Positions 13,701 through 27,852 of a stretch of 64,000 bases of DNA are shown here, in pieces (position 1 is the stretch's first letter; each line of letters opens with the position of its first letter). The position numbers and the translations under genes were made by a program. The notes under the pieces are model-generated. The model searched no databases. It was not told where the DNA came from and saw only the letters and a program-made list of their open reading frames with translations. Source of the DNA: Cristatella mucedo. Lineage: Eukaryota; Bryozoa; Phylactolaemata; Cristatellidae. The stretch covers positions 6,266,501-6,330,500 of the forward strand of contig WPIO01000003.1 of NCBI GenBank assembly GCA_009760855.2, given 5' to 3'.

Positions 13701-16700
13701 TTTTCAAATTGACCTGTCATTAGACGGCCACATCAGCAGCATAGTCAAGTCTGCCTACTTTCAGCTACATAACATTGCTCAAATTTGGCTCGCTTAGGCA
13801 GGTTTACTATATTTTAATTGGTTCATGCATCTGTGACATCCCGTTTCAACTTCTGTAACTTGCTGCTTGCTAGTCTATTGGCCACTGCAGTCATGACCTT
13901 CGATTTTTTGCACAACTCTGCAGCTAGGTTTGTCAGCCGTGATCGTCACAGTTGCCACACCTCACCACTACTTGCCGACCTGCACTCCCAATCAAGCAGC
14001 CCATCGACTTCAAGGTTTTTTCACTCACAGTAGGTCCCTTCATTCTTTGGCTCCAGCACCATGCTGGTCTGGCCCATTGGTAAAGGTTCTCGCCCCGACC
14101 AAGGTCTGGCCGAGGTCGTGGGCTCGAGCCCCGTGGCATATGCGAAGCACCTGAATTGAGACTAATTTGTATGAGGGCGCTATACAAATAAACCATTTTT
14201 TTATCGTCTATCTATCAGATCAGCTCCGCCACCAAGCTAAGCGCAGTACCATCTACCTTTCTAAATCGACTCGTTGTACTTTCACCTCATGTCAACCTCA
14301 AATCCTTTGGGGACCGTGTCTTCAGTTCGTTCACTAGCAAAGCCTGGGAATTTCTTCCGACTGGCATTACGATATCCTCTGACTTAACCACATTTAGGAA
14401 AAGCTAGATACGTATATATTTGTCCCAGCATTGAGAGGGTCCATGTGATTCATTCTTTGTGTGCTTATGTGGTTTTAAGTGCTGACACTGTTTAAGCTGC
14501 CACTAGCCATATTTGCATGCAGTCCCTAAGCGTTTCGCCTCTAACCAAGTTATGCTTGTTGACATAAAATATTTACCGTTAATAATTCGATCATGCTTCT
14601 TTTGCAGCCAACGTAAACTGCCTAGTGAGAGATTGAGTTCAATGAGGGTACTATTCAAATGTATTATTATCAGTTTTACTACTATATGATACTCACTTTC
14701 TCCACTGCCCTTGTGTATGCATCTTACATTCTCTGAATTGTGTGTGATTATATATTTTGGCTCATAAATGCTTTACGCAAAAGATCTAGGCTTCGACTGC
14801 TCTGTACAGAACTCTCCTGCGAAGCATGCACTTAGGCTTTGTGGCTTGGTGGAGTTTCAGACGGAGGCACGTTACGTTAGGTTGCATGCAATACCCGCTT
14901 GAGTCGTTGTGCTCATCCGGACTTCACTGATGATCATTCTGTAAGTGCTGCCGCAGCATCCCGTGTAGGTGTCCGGTTGAGTTGTCGCATAATAGCAGGC
15001 TCCTACTCTCAGCTGCACCGTATAAGTACCGGCTTGAAGCCCGTAGCAAAATCCTTCAACTGTAAGAATAGACAGTGAGAGCTGTTACACAGGAAAAATC
15101 CAGCCTGCATCCCAATCGACTGCCAATGGGAAAATCTCGGCCTCTCTGAATAACTTCACCAGTACAGATACTTAAACTTACGTGTCCTCGTCTTGTGATT
15201 ATCCTGTGCAGCATTAAACGAGTTTCCAAACATTCCAAGGAGGAATTCTGCTTTTGGATTGCATTCGAAATTATTGACCATAATATACCTAAAATACCAA
15301 AATGGCGGATTCGAGGCTGTTAGAAAATGATCTGGAATTGTGATTTATTTATTTAAAAACTAGAACATTGCTTCCATCATGTGTGAGCTTTGCCGGAAAT
15401 TTATGCTCCGCGGAATTCAATTGCAACTGTTGCTGGCGTTAAGTTCCTTCCAATCGGATTTAATGTAACACGGAACCTTAAGACTTCTGGGACTTTCTAG
15501 AGCAGCTACTCGCTGTCTTCTTATTTTTATTCACGCCTCTATATATTTCCTTTTTCTCTTCAGAATAGCCACTTTACTTCATGGCACAGCTGTCCCAGCC
15601 GAAAGCATCAACTTTCGTTGTTGCATATAGCCAATGTCTAAGCAAACCGCGACACGAAATCCACAACGATAAAGCTAAGATTTTTTTTTTATTAATAGAG
15701 ATAGTCCTTTGTCCCTTAGGACGTTCAAATTATGCATTGATGGACATGTAATGGCTTACCGCCTTCTGCTGCATCGTCGTCACGTCAGGCCCCTATTTTT
15801 GTATGTCTGGCTAGGGTTTTATAGGTTATCTAGGCCTCGTGCTTGCTCTTGGTTTGAGCTTATCAAGAGAGTGTAACTAGCTGCCTCGTGTGCCCTTCCA
15901 GGTTTGGCTAGTTTGGCATTGCCACCAAATCACATCCGGGTACCTCAGGAGCCTTTTGGTCCAATATTAACATCTGAGTTGTCAGTACTAACCACAACAC
16001 CATTATCTTGTCAAAATTCACCACTAACTTTATTTACAATCACTCAGCTTCGAACTGCTGCGAATTTCTCAAAGTAAACCGTAATAGGGACAATTGTAAT
16101 CGGGGTTTTATGCATCGTCATACCTTTTCAATATGAGATATTTTAACATTAAGGTATTAGCTATTAGCTTTTAATAATAAAAATTATAACAGACTTGATA
16201 TAATACTCTCGAAGAACTCAATGTTTTTCTAGGGAATTTACATTTGCAGCAAAAGAAGCATGGTCGAATGGTTAGTGGTAACTTGCTCAGTGTCAAGAAG
16301 CATAACATGGTTAGGAGTAACATGCACAGGGTCACCATGCAAGTTTGGTTAGAGGCAGTATGTACAGTGTCAATGTGCATATGCACATAAAAGACGAATC
16401 ACAAGTGCTTGCTAAATGCTTGTAAAAATATATGTGTTTCAACCTCTTTTTTAATGTGAACAAGTCATAAGATGTCTTGATGCAGGTCCAGGCTTTTGAA
16501 GAATACGATCTAAATGCACAGCCTCCAAAGGATTTAAGATTTACACGAGGTATTGGTAAACAGTTAGATTCGAAAAGTGGGTGGCAGGCTGCTTGGCCTG
16601 ATGGGGAGTAGATCTGATAGGTAGGCTGGAGCCAAAGAATGAAGGTACCTAAAAGTGAGCGACAATATCTTGAAGTCGATGCATTGCTTGACTGGATTGG

Positions 16701-19700
16701 ACTAATTTGACAATTCATGAATTTTAAAATTAATGATGCTCTAAACATTTTAGCTGTTAGTGGAACTTGGTTTAATTAGACTAACTGGAGGCCATCGCTG
16801 AAGCTGCCTCGGAGGATCACGGATCTCTGTAAATTATTAAGGGAGTAGCAGCTGTTACCCTTCCGATTTTAAGCATTCCACGGCTTCCCCATATTTGAGT
16901 TTTGAAAACTGTTAAATTTGTTTTCTCAGTCAGACTAGAAGAAACTTTTCTATAGTAGTGGTGACTTATCATTCACTGGACAAAAATTGAAGTTTAATGC
17001 AGAATTTTCTTACTTACGGTTTTTCATTGGGATTTTTCCTCATCTTAATATCGATAGTTTAAAATTTACTTTGGTAATCAATCAGGTTCTATGTGTTCCA
17101 ACATGCTTATACTATTCGAGTAGGTGTACTTCCGAGCTCATGTTTAAATCTATATGCCCGTGAGAGGCTAGACCTTTAATTTTATTATCACTAGTGATTA
17201 TACCCAATCGACCTTTGTTATCTTTAAGTATCTCAGAATTCTTTGACATCTAAAATTTCATCTGAATCAAGAAAAGCTAATGTGTATAACATTGATGTCA
17301 ATTCTGTAGACAGCAAACTTTCAGTATTAGTCATTCTATTTGACCTTCTCTACGGACCTTACCGCCTCAATGCAACCTTGAAACACAATGCTTGCCTACT
17401 TTTTTAATGATTTTGCACCACAGAATAAAAGACAGTTTCAAACCAGCCCGCGAGTTCTTTAGCTAAAAACAAAGAAAGAAGACACCTAAACATGAACATT
17501 AGCCTAAAAAATGCAGCCAAAAAGTCTAAACTAACTCTGCCGTTTGGCATTTAAAGATTATTTTAGGCCGTGTCGGCCTATTTACCTAATACTAGGTGGT
17601 TATTTTACCAAGAACTAGTTTAGCATCATAGAATCATGTAACAGCTAAATTAATTCTAAAATTCATTCTGGAGACATGCAAGTCAAATTTATTCTTTGTT
17701 TTTAAATGACAAATAAGTTCATATATCAGCTTCTAACTCATTTGAAATTTGTAATTGTTTCACACTTACCATCTGGCACAATACCCTATGTCCTGTGGTG
17801 AATTCACCCGTGCCGCGCCGAGCCACTTTACTCTGAGGACAGTGTCAGATGCAATCTTTGTGTATGTTGTCACCTAAAAGTACTGATTATTAAGAATCGC
17901 ATACAATATTGCTGCACATACCGCTGACGAAACAAGGATTCCCAGTTCGCGATTTTATAATTGGTATTGAGTGCTGACCACAATCTGAATTTTTATTATT
18001 CAAGTAAAGATTTTCGCTTTTAAAACCTATTAATATATCCCTATATTTTCAATAATATTAGTGATGCTTTTAAAATGAGTGGTATGCAAATTACGATCTA
18101 ACTGAAGGTTCTTGGAACTTGTCCAAAAGGTTAGTATTGTCGTGCTACCCGTGACCTTTTGTCTTTATAAGTGGCTATTCAGTAACGAGTAGCTAGTGAC
18201 TGACTTTAAATGCTTCGTCTATGCCTTCTAAGAGAAATTACAAGACCTCATATTAGTTTTTTTACCTGTGGATCTTGTTTAGTAGGCTTAATTCTCATGT
18301 CTTTGGCTTTAAAATATTTGAATCTACTGAACTACTTGAAACTAGCCAGATTAGCTACGTTGGAAGACTATAAGCAAACTTTGCAGCGGATTCTAGAAAA
18401 TTGAATTCCGCAGCTTACAATTAACATTTGTCTCGCCTTAAATTATTCGGCAGCCAAATTTATAAATATCTAGATGGCCGTAAACCAGGAGCAAAAGCTT
18501 GGCATACCTCAAACAATCATAGTTTTGTGTGAAGATAAATTATTTTCTCTCATACCACATAAAGCAATGGAAGTATGTTCTGCATTCTACCACACCTCCG
18601 CCTCGTACATAGCGAATGTCACTATGGTATTAAATTATAGCAGTTAAAATCCTGATTATATTGTAGATTAGTCAAAGAATTTAGGCTATATTGGTAGTTT
18701 ACTTAGATATAAGTTATTTATTCAGTATCCATAAAAAAAACAGCTGCGTAAAAAAAGAGAAACCAGACGCTCCTTACACAAAATCTAGCCAAATTTATCT
18801 AATTTAAGATATTAGTTTTTTTACAAAGCATCTTTTAGCTTCTTTGGTAAACTAAATTACTGTCTACTTATTTTATATGTGCTGAATCGGAAGTACTTAA
18901 AACCTTCAGTAATTACAAGAAAAATAAACTGGTTACTGATGGCGAATAATTAAAACAAGCTCAAGGATGTTTGAAAAAGCAGTCCAGAAAAAATAAGTGA
19001 GTTCTGTCAGAAATGAGCTCAAGTTATTAGTCCTCCAGTCGATTGCATCTAAACCAGTAATGGCTGATTATATAAGCCTAATAACAATGCTAGCTCATGC
19101 AAACTAAGGGGCTTCAAAAGTGAGTATAGAGCTTTGCTGAAATATATTTTATTCGTATCAAATGTCAGTGCTTAAAATTATTTAACAAATGCACAAGGTT
19201 CTGCCATCACTTATATAAAATATAACACCATATGAAATAAATAGCGCGTTTTAAAAGTATATTTATTAGTATACATGAATTAAATTAGAAAATATATGTA
19301 TTCCTTTATCTGCGTAAATATTGGCTGGCATATGACACTCTCTTGCGTATCTGACTTACTTTAAGAGCAGGTAACGAGCAACATTATTTTTGAAAAAGGT
19401 CTCAACCTGCTCGCCTTGACTAAAACTCGTCTTGAATCGGTGACCCGCCCAACAATTAAAGTCGCAACCCCTTCTAGTTTCTCTCTCTTTCACACGCCTG
19501 CATAGATCAACACTGGAGGATCAGTCGCTATAATCACATGCTCGAACTTCGACTTCAAGCCATTTGCAATACCCTCAAAGCAGTCCTTCGACTCTACTGT
19601 CTAGATTTCGCCCAACGACAGGCTAGTGATGGTGGCAGCAGTCTATCGCCCACTAGGTAACAACTCCTCATGTATCTCTCAGATATCTCTGATCTCATTC

Positions 19701-22700
19701 CTACTATGTTTGCAAGAATCAATCTTTCCTTATTATAGGCGATTTCAACAATCATTTTGATAACTTATCTGACGCCTGCAGCACAGAATTTCGTGCACTG
19801 ACCGACTCATTCTGTTTTAGCTCACATGTACTCACATCAAGAATCACACTCCCGAACACATTTTCACATGCCATTGCACTTTGTCGTCACGAATTATTAT
19901 CAAATTCTGCTTATCTGACCACATACAGATCTCATCATGTCTACAATGCGTGCCCTCCTCCACCTCATTTAAAATCTTATGTCAATCGCGAAACATCAAG
20001 AACATGGACATTTTTGCTGTCCGTACGAGAATATCTGCTTTAATTCTGCTGCTCAATCCCCCCTCCGACCTGTCATAATTGGTAGAGTGCTACAAGACGA
20101 CACTAGCTGACATGCTCGGCGAGTTTGCACCTCTGACTAAGCTGTGCGCCCTCACCCAGCCGACCTATGGTTTCTTACAGACACTAAACATGTATTTACA
20201 TAATTCGTTTGTCAAAGGCTCTAAGAGAACTTAATCTCTATTCAGGCGTTTCACATACGCCACAAGGCTCGAGCCCACGACCCCAGCAAGACCTTGGTCG
20301 GGATCGAGCACCTTAATGACTGGCCCAAACTAGCTCAGTCCAAGCTTGAAAAAGCATACAGAAGATCAGGACTGCTTGTCCATCCACAGGCATACCTGGA
20401 CGACTTTAGATTTTACAAAACGATCGAAGCAAATACCAGTCTAGCTTCTATAGAATCCCTGTTAAATCACTGATGGACAATCCAAAAATTATGATGTCAA
20501 CTATTGACCACTACCAGGCAGCTCCTTGCCCGGTAATCACTGTGACGATCTGGCTGATCGCTTCTCTGGCTTCTTTGTCAACAAGGTAGACAAGATCAGG
20601 GATTCCATACACAAAGTGGCAGCATTTCCCAAGAATCATGTCCCTCAATTCCATAAGCACATCAATGTCTGCATTCAAGAAGGCAACTAGTGACCTCGTC
20701 CTGAAGCTCATATCCCAATCAAAGAAAAGAACTAATATTCTAGACCCAATTCCCACTATCCTGCTTAACCGATGCATGGTTCTGCTGCCGCCATGCATAA
20801 CTAATATACAAAAATATATCATTAGGCTCAGTTAATGTCCCAGAACTTTTCAAAAAGGCTAATCAGGAAACTACTCAAGAAATAAACAATAGACCCAGAG
20901 AACAGGAGCAGCTTCCACCCAGTTTCTCTTCTACCGTTTCTCTCAAAGACACTAGAACTAGTCGTGGCAGACCAGTTGAACTCATGTATTTAAACTTCAA
21001 ACCTAGCCACTAAGTTCAAAGGTGGTTTTAGAGCTAATCACTACCGAAAGTCAGCGTTGTCTCTAGTGTTTAATTACCTACTTGGGAATGCAGACTTAGG
21101 GAGAGTATATCGGCTTGTATAAGTCAACATTTTGATAGCTTTTGATAGTACCGATCACAAAATCCTTCTTGAGACCTCTCATCTCGCCTGGGCATTCATT
21201 ACTGGCACTCCATTGCAATGGTACAGGTCGTACTTCAGTTGGACACTCCGGAGTATTGATGAGAATGAACACAGATCATGCCAGGAACCTCTAAAATATA
21301 GGGTATCTCAGGGCTCTGTACTTGGTTCTGTTCTTTTCACGGCTTATACTCTCCCCTTGCCGATATGATTGTTGGGCCCAATCTAGGCTTTCACTTCTGC
21401 GCAGATATGACTCATTTGTACCTTAGTTTCGATCCCTTCCAGACCTCCAGCACGTTGAATTCCCTTAACTCCCTAGCTGTCAATATTGATTTTATCGGCA
21501 TGTGGATGGCAGCAAACGTTTTAAATTAAATGGTGATAAAACCTACCTACTATTTACGGACAAACTAAGTACGATTCCGAAACTGGACTTGTTCATGCTC
21601 ACAATCGGCTCTGCCAGTCTATCTCACGTTGAATCTGCACGAAATCTAGGTGTCATGCTCCGAAGTGACCTTTCGTTAGACGACCGCATCAGCTCCACAA
21701 TCAAGTCTCCCTACTTTCAGCTACATAGCCTTGCTAATAGTCGGGCTTGATTTGACAAGGATGCCACGTCCAAATGGGTCTCTGCATTTGTCACATCCTG
21801 TCTCCATTTCTGTAACTCACTGTTTACTGGTCTTCCAGCCTGTGCAATCAGGCGCTTACTGCTGGTGCAAAACTCTGTAGCTAGGCTTGTCTGTCGTGAG
21901 CGTTGCAGTTTCCACATCACACCACTTCTCGCCGACCTGCACTGACTACAAGCCAAGCAACGGATCGACTTCAAGTTTTTGTCGCTCACTTTTAGGTACC
22001 TTCATTCTTTGGCTCCAGCCAACCTTTTAAGATCTACTCCTCTACCAAGCCAAGCATCGTACCACCCGCTTTTCGGAATCAAACAGTTTACCAATACCTT
22101 GTACAAACCTTAAATTCTTTGGAGACCAATACCTCTTACAAACCTCGAATCATTTAGTTCGTATGCTCCCGACTTGCCTCACGACATCCCCTAGTTGACG
22201 ACGGTTAAAATGAAACTACAAATGCATCTATTTATGACAGCATTTCGTGGGTCCGTGTAATTCGTCCTTATGTGCTTATGTGTGCTGTCACTGTGCATGT
22301 CACCCGTAACCATTGTATTCGTGTTGTTTAATGAGCATGCTGTCACTGTGCATGTCACCCCTAACCATTGCATTCGTGTTGTTTAATGAACATGCCACCA
22401 CTAACCAGTCGCTGGTGCATCCCTTGCAGCCTATTTGAAGTGCCTAGAGGGATATTTAGTTCTCCGAGGGTGCTATGCCTAATATATTATCATAATTAGT
22501 AGCTACAGTCGTACCTTGGTACTTCGACTTCGCTCCGACTTTCGCAGCCTCACACTATCCTGCTTTTTTCAAATATATTCATTACAAAGTGAATCAAGAC
22601 TCTAAAGATTATACAGCACCCACTCTGTGGCTTAACTCAATTGTACACCCTAATATATTAATAAATAAATAAATAAATATAATATAAATAAAATAAAAAT

Positions 22701-25700
22701 AAATATAAATAAAATTAAAATTACTATATTTTATTTCAACCACTGTAGGATTCTAACCCACGACCGGGTCGTGAAGAGAGAGCACCTGATCCCTCGGCTA
22801 AATCCTGGCGCAATGTTCATTCGCTTATTTCTCTCTTTTGCCAAGATTAGGTTCCCTCTACGGATTACCAGGTGATGGCTAGTTTAAATTGACCGGTGGA
22901 AACGTCGCTTCTAGCTGGATTTGAAACCCAAACCTCCGAGTCCAAATTCAGTCAGGCTAACCGTCATGCGTGAAATAACAGTGCCAATATAGAGCAATGA
23001 ATTAGGGGCTGTTACGTTTTTAAAGAGCATGCTCGTGTATTTTCTCGGTCGACTAGAACATTTGATCAGTGCCATATGCCTCTTTTGCTCATGCTTCAGT
23101 CATGATGAAAATATCTATTGGGCAGATAGTGTATTCAATTCTTGATTTTCATTCCAAGGACTATCCATAACTATAAATAGTGTTAGACTTACCATGAGCT
23201 GACTGTCAGGATCTGCTTCATTGTCTCCTACCATAGCAAGGTACTGCATATTAAAGACAGGTAGAGCCAAGCACTGCGAATAGGCTACAAGAACACAAAA
23301 CCAGTTAGGTGTAATAATATTTTACAATGCTTTGTGCTGCTACAATAATTGAAGCAATATGCAATCACAATCTTCACAGCACGTAATAATATAAATATAA
23401 ATATAGTACAACTTTAAAAATCTTGAAGTAACTGAATCATTATGATAACAATCATCCATAACTGAAAGTTCATCTTTGCTTTTGATGAAAATTTTTTCTG
23501 TCCACTGACCTGGCTCCTGAGCACCCCACTAACAATCAATTATATTTTAACTCATTTAAATTTAAAACCGACTTAAAAAGATAATGTTTTTTTAGATAAA
23601 CTTTAGTTTTCAACTATGGGTCTGCATTTTGTCACTCGAAAGTTGGAGCGACCACTCTTTCAATTGCTCATCGCAGGCTAGCCAATCAGCACCGACTTCG
23701 GCTTAATTCCGTTACTGATGTTTCCATTCTTGGAAGTTGTCACAGCTTGTGTGCTTGTGCGTGCATGTACACTGACACTGCTATAGGGTTTACTGTAACA
23801 TCGAAGCTTTGAGTTAACTTACGCATTGTGCTTATAGCGAATTCCAGGTTGCTCTGTCTTCAAATGAAATGCTAATGTAAGCTGTTATCCAAGTCTTGTG
23901 ACTTTCATTGCAGTGCTCGCATTCCTTTAATTTCAAGTGGTTCCATTCGGCACCTCAGCACAGCGATAAGAAATGTCTATTACCTGGACAATAAATAGCG
24001 GATCAGGCAATTTCAATGATACATTTGGCTCGCAATCCTCAATTAATACTGGATATCTAGACTGACTAAACTGAACCGTGATGACACACTAAGTAAGGTG
24101 GTTGCTTTTCACGATCCCGGTCCGATGACCTCGGTCCGAGGTTGTGTGTTCGAATCCTGAGGTGGGAGATCCTTAAGCGCCACTGCAAGCGGTGGTGACA
24201 GCCATAAAGGTTCACCGGTCGCTCTACAAAGAGGCTCTTAAATCAGCAGGTTTGTATTAGCTCTATTTTGCAGTTTGCTGTTGCTCGTATGCCCGTTAAA
24301 AATAAAGCCTATCGCTTTGGTCTGTATTCATGCATTGCAACATATTCACTACGTAACTTAACGACGTACAGAGAAAAAGTTTAATAACCTATTTTCTTTA
24401 CTCGAGTGCAATGGCAATACCAGGCTATGCAAACAAGGTCGCAACGCCATACTGGTAAGTTAACAATTCCTATTGTGAGTGGCAGATCGCAGGGAAGGGC
24501 AAAGAGGCATTCGGACCCCTAGAGTAGGGCCGCAAAAAATGGTCGTCCCCTATTTCTATGCCCCCGACCATTGTCAAGGATGACAGTAGGTCTGAATTCC
24601 ACTCGATCAGCAATCACCGAATTTGTGTCTAATGAATGTTGAGATTTTCCATTAGTGCCATTTATAGCCCCAGCTACGTGAAAATTTGGGGTTCTTGCCC
24701 CCTACGTAAACATTGTTTAAGGTCTTGGGCTCCTATATGAAAGACCCGCCACGTCTACTGCCATTGCCACTATTTAATTGCTAGAAGGTGATTTTTAGCT
24801 CCCGTCAGACTTACATCTGTAGTTCTAAAATATGGTTAGAGTGACGGCTACGTATTTGGGGTCAAAAATCGTACTTACTTTGCTAAAAGCAAGTGGATCA
24901 CGGGTAGGATATTATCCCTCACGAGCTCACTGTTTAGCGCTGCATATGATCTCAGATTAGGCTCCTCAATTCTATGTTTAGCCGTTTTGTCGACGATTCC
25001 TTTGACTCAGCTCTCGGTTGAATCTCATAGCTGCTACGCCTGTAAAAATTGCTGTGTTTTGCCAGAAAAATACAATTTGAGCATGGACTGCTTCTACCAA
25101 CTTTCTCCGTATGGACAGCAATTAATTGTAAACGTGAGACCGGATGAGTTTGAGGTTGTGAGTGAACAAACCACTCAAGTATGAACCTTATTCAGTATCC
25201 AAATTAGTGCATTTACAATTATAAGCATCCAAGATCGTTCCATGTATGTGAAGTCCGTCATTTCATCTGTGTTTATGTAAACCTATGTGCAACTTTAATT
25301 AATGGTAACACCTTGCAGTTATACTGTTGGTTTCCTGTATCTATCAACCGTATCCCGGTGCTGCAAGACATTACAATTGCTATGTTTTAAGATTTTCATG
25401 CTACAGCACCGTCTTTGGGAACTCAGTCGTATATAAAAAAAACTCGCGAGAATAGTAATGATAGATTTTCATATCACTATCGGAGAACCTAAAATATTTC
25501 TAGGCAATTTACATGTCTTGTATATGAACCATGATCAATTAGTTAGGTGGAACATGCAGAATGTCTATAAACCGTAACATGGTTAGAGTTGACAATCAAA
25601 TATTCAAGTTATCATATATGCTTAGTGGTATCATGCATTGTGGCCGAACTCATAAGCACACAAAGGACGAATGACAAGGATCCACTAAATTGCTGTGAAC

Positions 25701-27814
25701 AGGCTCGTTTTCAGCTTATATTTACGTCGAGTCAGTAGATGACTTGACGTAAGTCATCACGATGACTTTAATAACATAATATCTAGTCATTTCAAACTCA
25801 CATTGTGATGCATTTGAGATTGTATAGTATTCAATCGATTAAAAAGAATTAAAACCTGCTGTCGGTGAAAGCAATTTGCAAAAGCAGTGAACATATTGAT
25901 CAAAGCAACTGAGAAATGCCTTTCAAATCACCATGGCAAAAGAAGGGTGGCTCTCGTGGAACAAGCGTCTTGCCACACTCTTCTCTATTTCTACAGCTTT
26001 CATATCGGAGACACTTCTTTCTCAGGCTATGGCTCTCTACTTACAGGAGTCGTCTAGAGTCAGCGCCTCAAGCCAGCCTAAGAGTTTTTTGTATTTAATC
26101 CCTTCAGTTGGTGTGCTTCAAAAGCCTGATGCTCCGATCTAACTTTCCCAGACCTGACGAAAGTAAAAGCAAACACAGTTTTTTTTATCACTCGGGATAC
26201 CCAGAACTGCTCCGAGTAATCTTTTCTCAGAGCGAGCCGCTTTTTCCTAGCTGTGAGCTTCTTTTAAAATTACCTGAACATTTGTGGTCTTTTTATGTGG
26301 ACTCTCCAAAAGATACCGATTACTGTTTATTTCTTCCTCAAACTGTTCGGAGAAGAAGATTCAATGTTACTCAAAGGATGCCGAGCTCTTCTTTGGATCA
26401 GGAGTTTTGTTTTTTTTGTAGCACCCTAATCTAATGTGAAATGGTGTTTCAGTACCTGTCGGTGGAGCTTCTAGGGGAGCACATTTGAATTCAATCGCTG
26501 TATGCGATGCACCCTATTTAGTGTAAATGGCGATTCCTGCAGTCCCAAAGGCAAATAGCTGTAAGATCGATTTTTCACCACTGCTTAACATTTGGAATTC
26601 AAGCCTGAACCTACAATGTCACGGTCACTCTCTGTCGTCCCACTCTTTTCTAAGTAATGTAATTTAATTTATTGTTGTCTGTAGCTCCACAATGCCAAAA
26701 ATACTTGGTTGGTGTTGAGCTGGAGAGTTTTGTATAGCCCACTTACAGCCTAAGCTGCTTTCGTCATGCAATCGGTAGCAAACACACTTCATCTCACGCA
26801 ACAAAGGGAGATTGGAAAGCATAGCAAAGTCAAGAGAGCAGTTGAGGTAGTGAGAAGCACGGAAGTAGCCGTTCAGAACCGCTGAAAAGGAGAAGCCGTA
26901 GTCAGCAGCAGGATAGGAGTTATCCTGGCGTGCGAATTGTGGGAGCAAGCTCCGCATTAAGTTGGTTGGTCTCTTTTCGGGGAGTGGGAATGGCAATTTT
27001 GGGAGATCTAGGCCACCGTTATGATTTACTGAGAACTTTATTTGATTTGTAATACCTGGTACAGTTCTCGAAGAGCAAATGAGATACACAGTATTTTACG
27101 TAATCCCAGACAAGATAGCCAAACTCCGACCTATTCGCTTCCAAAATCTTAAAATATTCTACTTGTGTGTACATTTCAACCAAGTATTGTTAAATTGGCA
27201 TTAAAAAGGCAAAATACGTTCGCTGAATTCATATAGCCACTAGGTCTGGTCTCAGGAATTTCAGATATTTTATGAACCTACTCAGCTAGCTTGAAGTAAA
27301 CTGATTGACTTGATAAAGTCTCAGCTAGTGGCAATACCATTTATATTACTCAATTCATTATTAATTTGTGCAGTCATTCATAAATTTGCCCACGAAGTTC
27401 CATCATGCTTGATCAAAGTAATTGCATACACAATATCATTGAGATCTACAATTCAACTTCATTTATTAAACACCTGCCAATTATGAATAGATGTACGAGC
27501 AATTTTTTGGAATACATGGTTATTTATTTACTTAAGATTGCCCGGGTCGCAAAAGAAAAGCTTGTCCAGATTATTTACCATATCCTAAACTGTTGGTGGA
27601 GTATCTAACGGAAAATAGTACTTACCACACATGAAGAAAGATTAATTAAAATAGTGGTCTTACAACTTTATTTCAAGTTCAGCATCCACATGCTGAAAGC
27701 TTGTCATTCAAATTTGATGAGACCAAGCATGTTCCTGCATTCAAAATGTACATGTACATGCCAACGGTTGAGAAGGGATACCCAACTTAATCGACGAAGC
27801 TTAGCTGTAAATAT

Positions 27815-27852
<38 letters not shown>

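Larger units (their letters stand above)
10113..14894 (-). other. Intron 9 (4.8 kb)
   Basis: Contains a family-2 LINE 3' end (+, 14795-14870), a family-1 LINE with a SINE inside it (+, 13370-14690) and another family-2 scrap (about 13265-13360). 10120-13200 is AT-rich and shows nothing I can name. Confidence 0.7.
17874..23192 (-). other. Intron 6 (5.3 kb), hosts the longest LINE copy
   Basis: Dominated by a plus-strand family-1 LINE at 19400-22490 with endonuclease and RT remnants, interrupted by a minus-strand SINE (20195-20335). An A/T-rich simple repeat lies at 22661-22735 and a tRNA-like segment at about 22740-22800. 17880-19390 is AT-rich with nothing recognised. Confidence 0.7.

Noticed and set aside
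24100-24180. Functional tRNA gene
   Set aside because: A good box B is present but I could not verify a cloverleaf or acceptor stem pairing, and the following body is SINE-like.
25916-26434. Three overlapping plus-strand ORFs of 60-108 codons
   Set aside because: Competing frames over the same sequence with no motif, no repeated pattern and no consistent splice sites.
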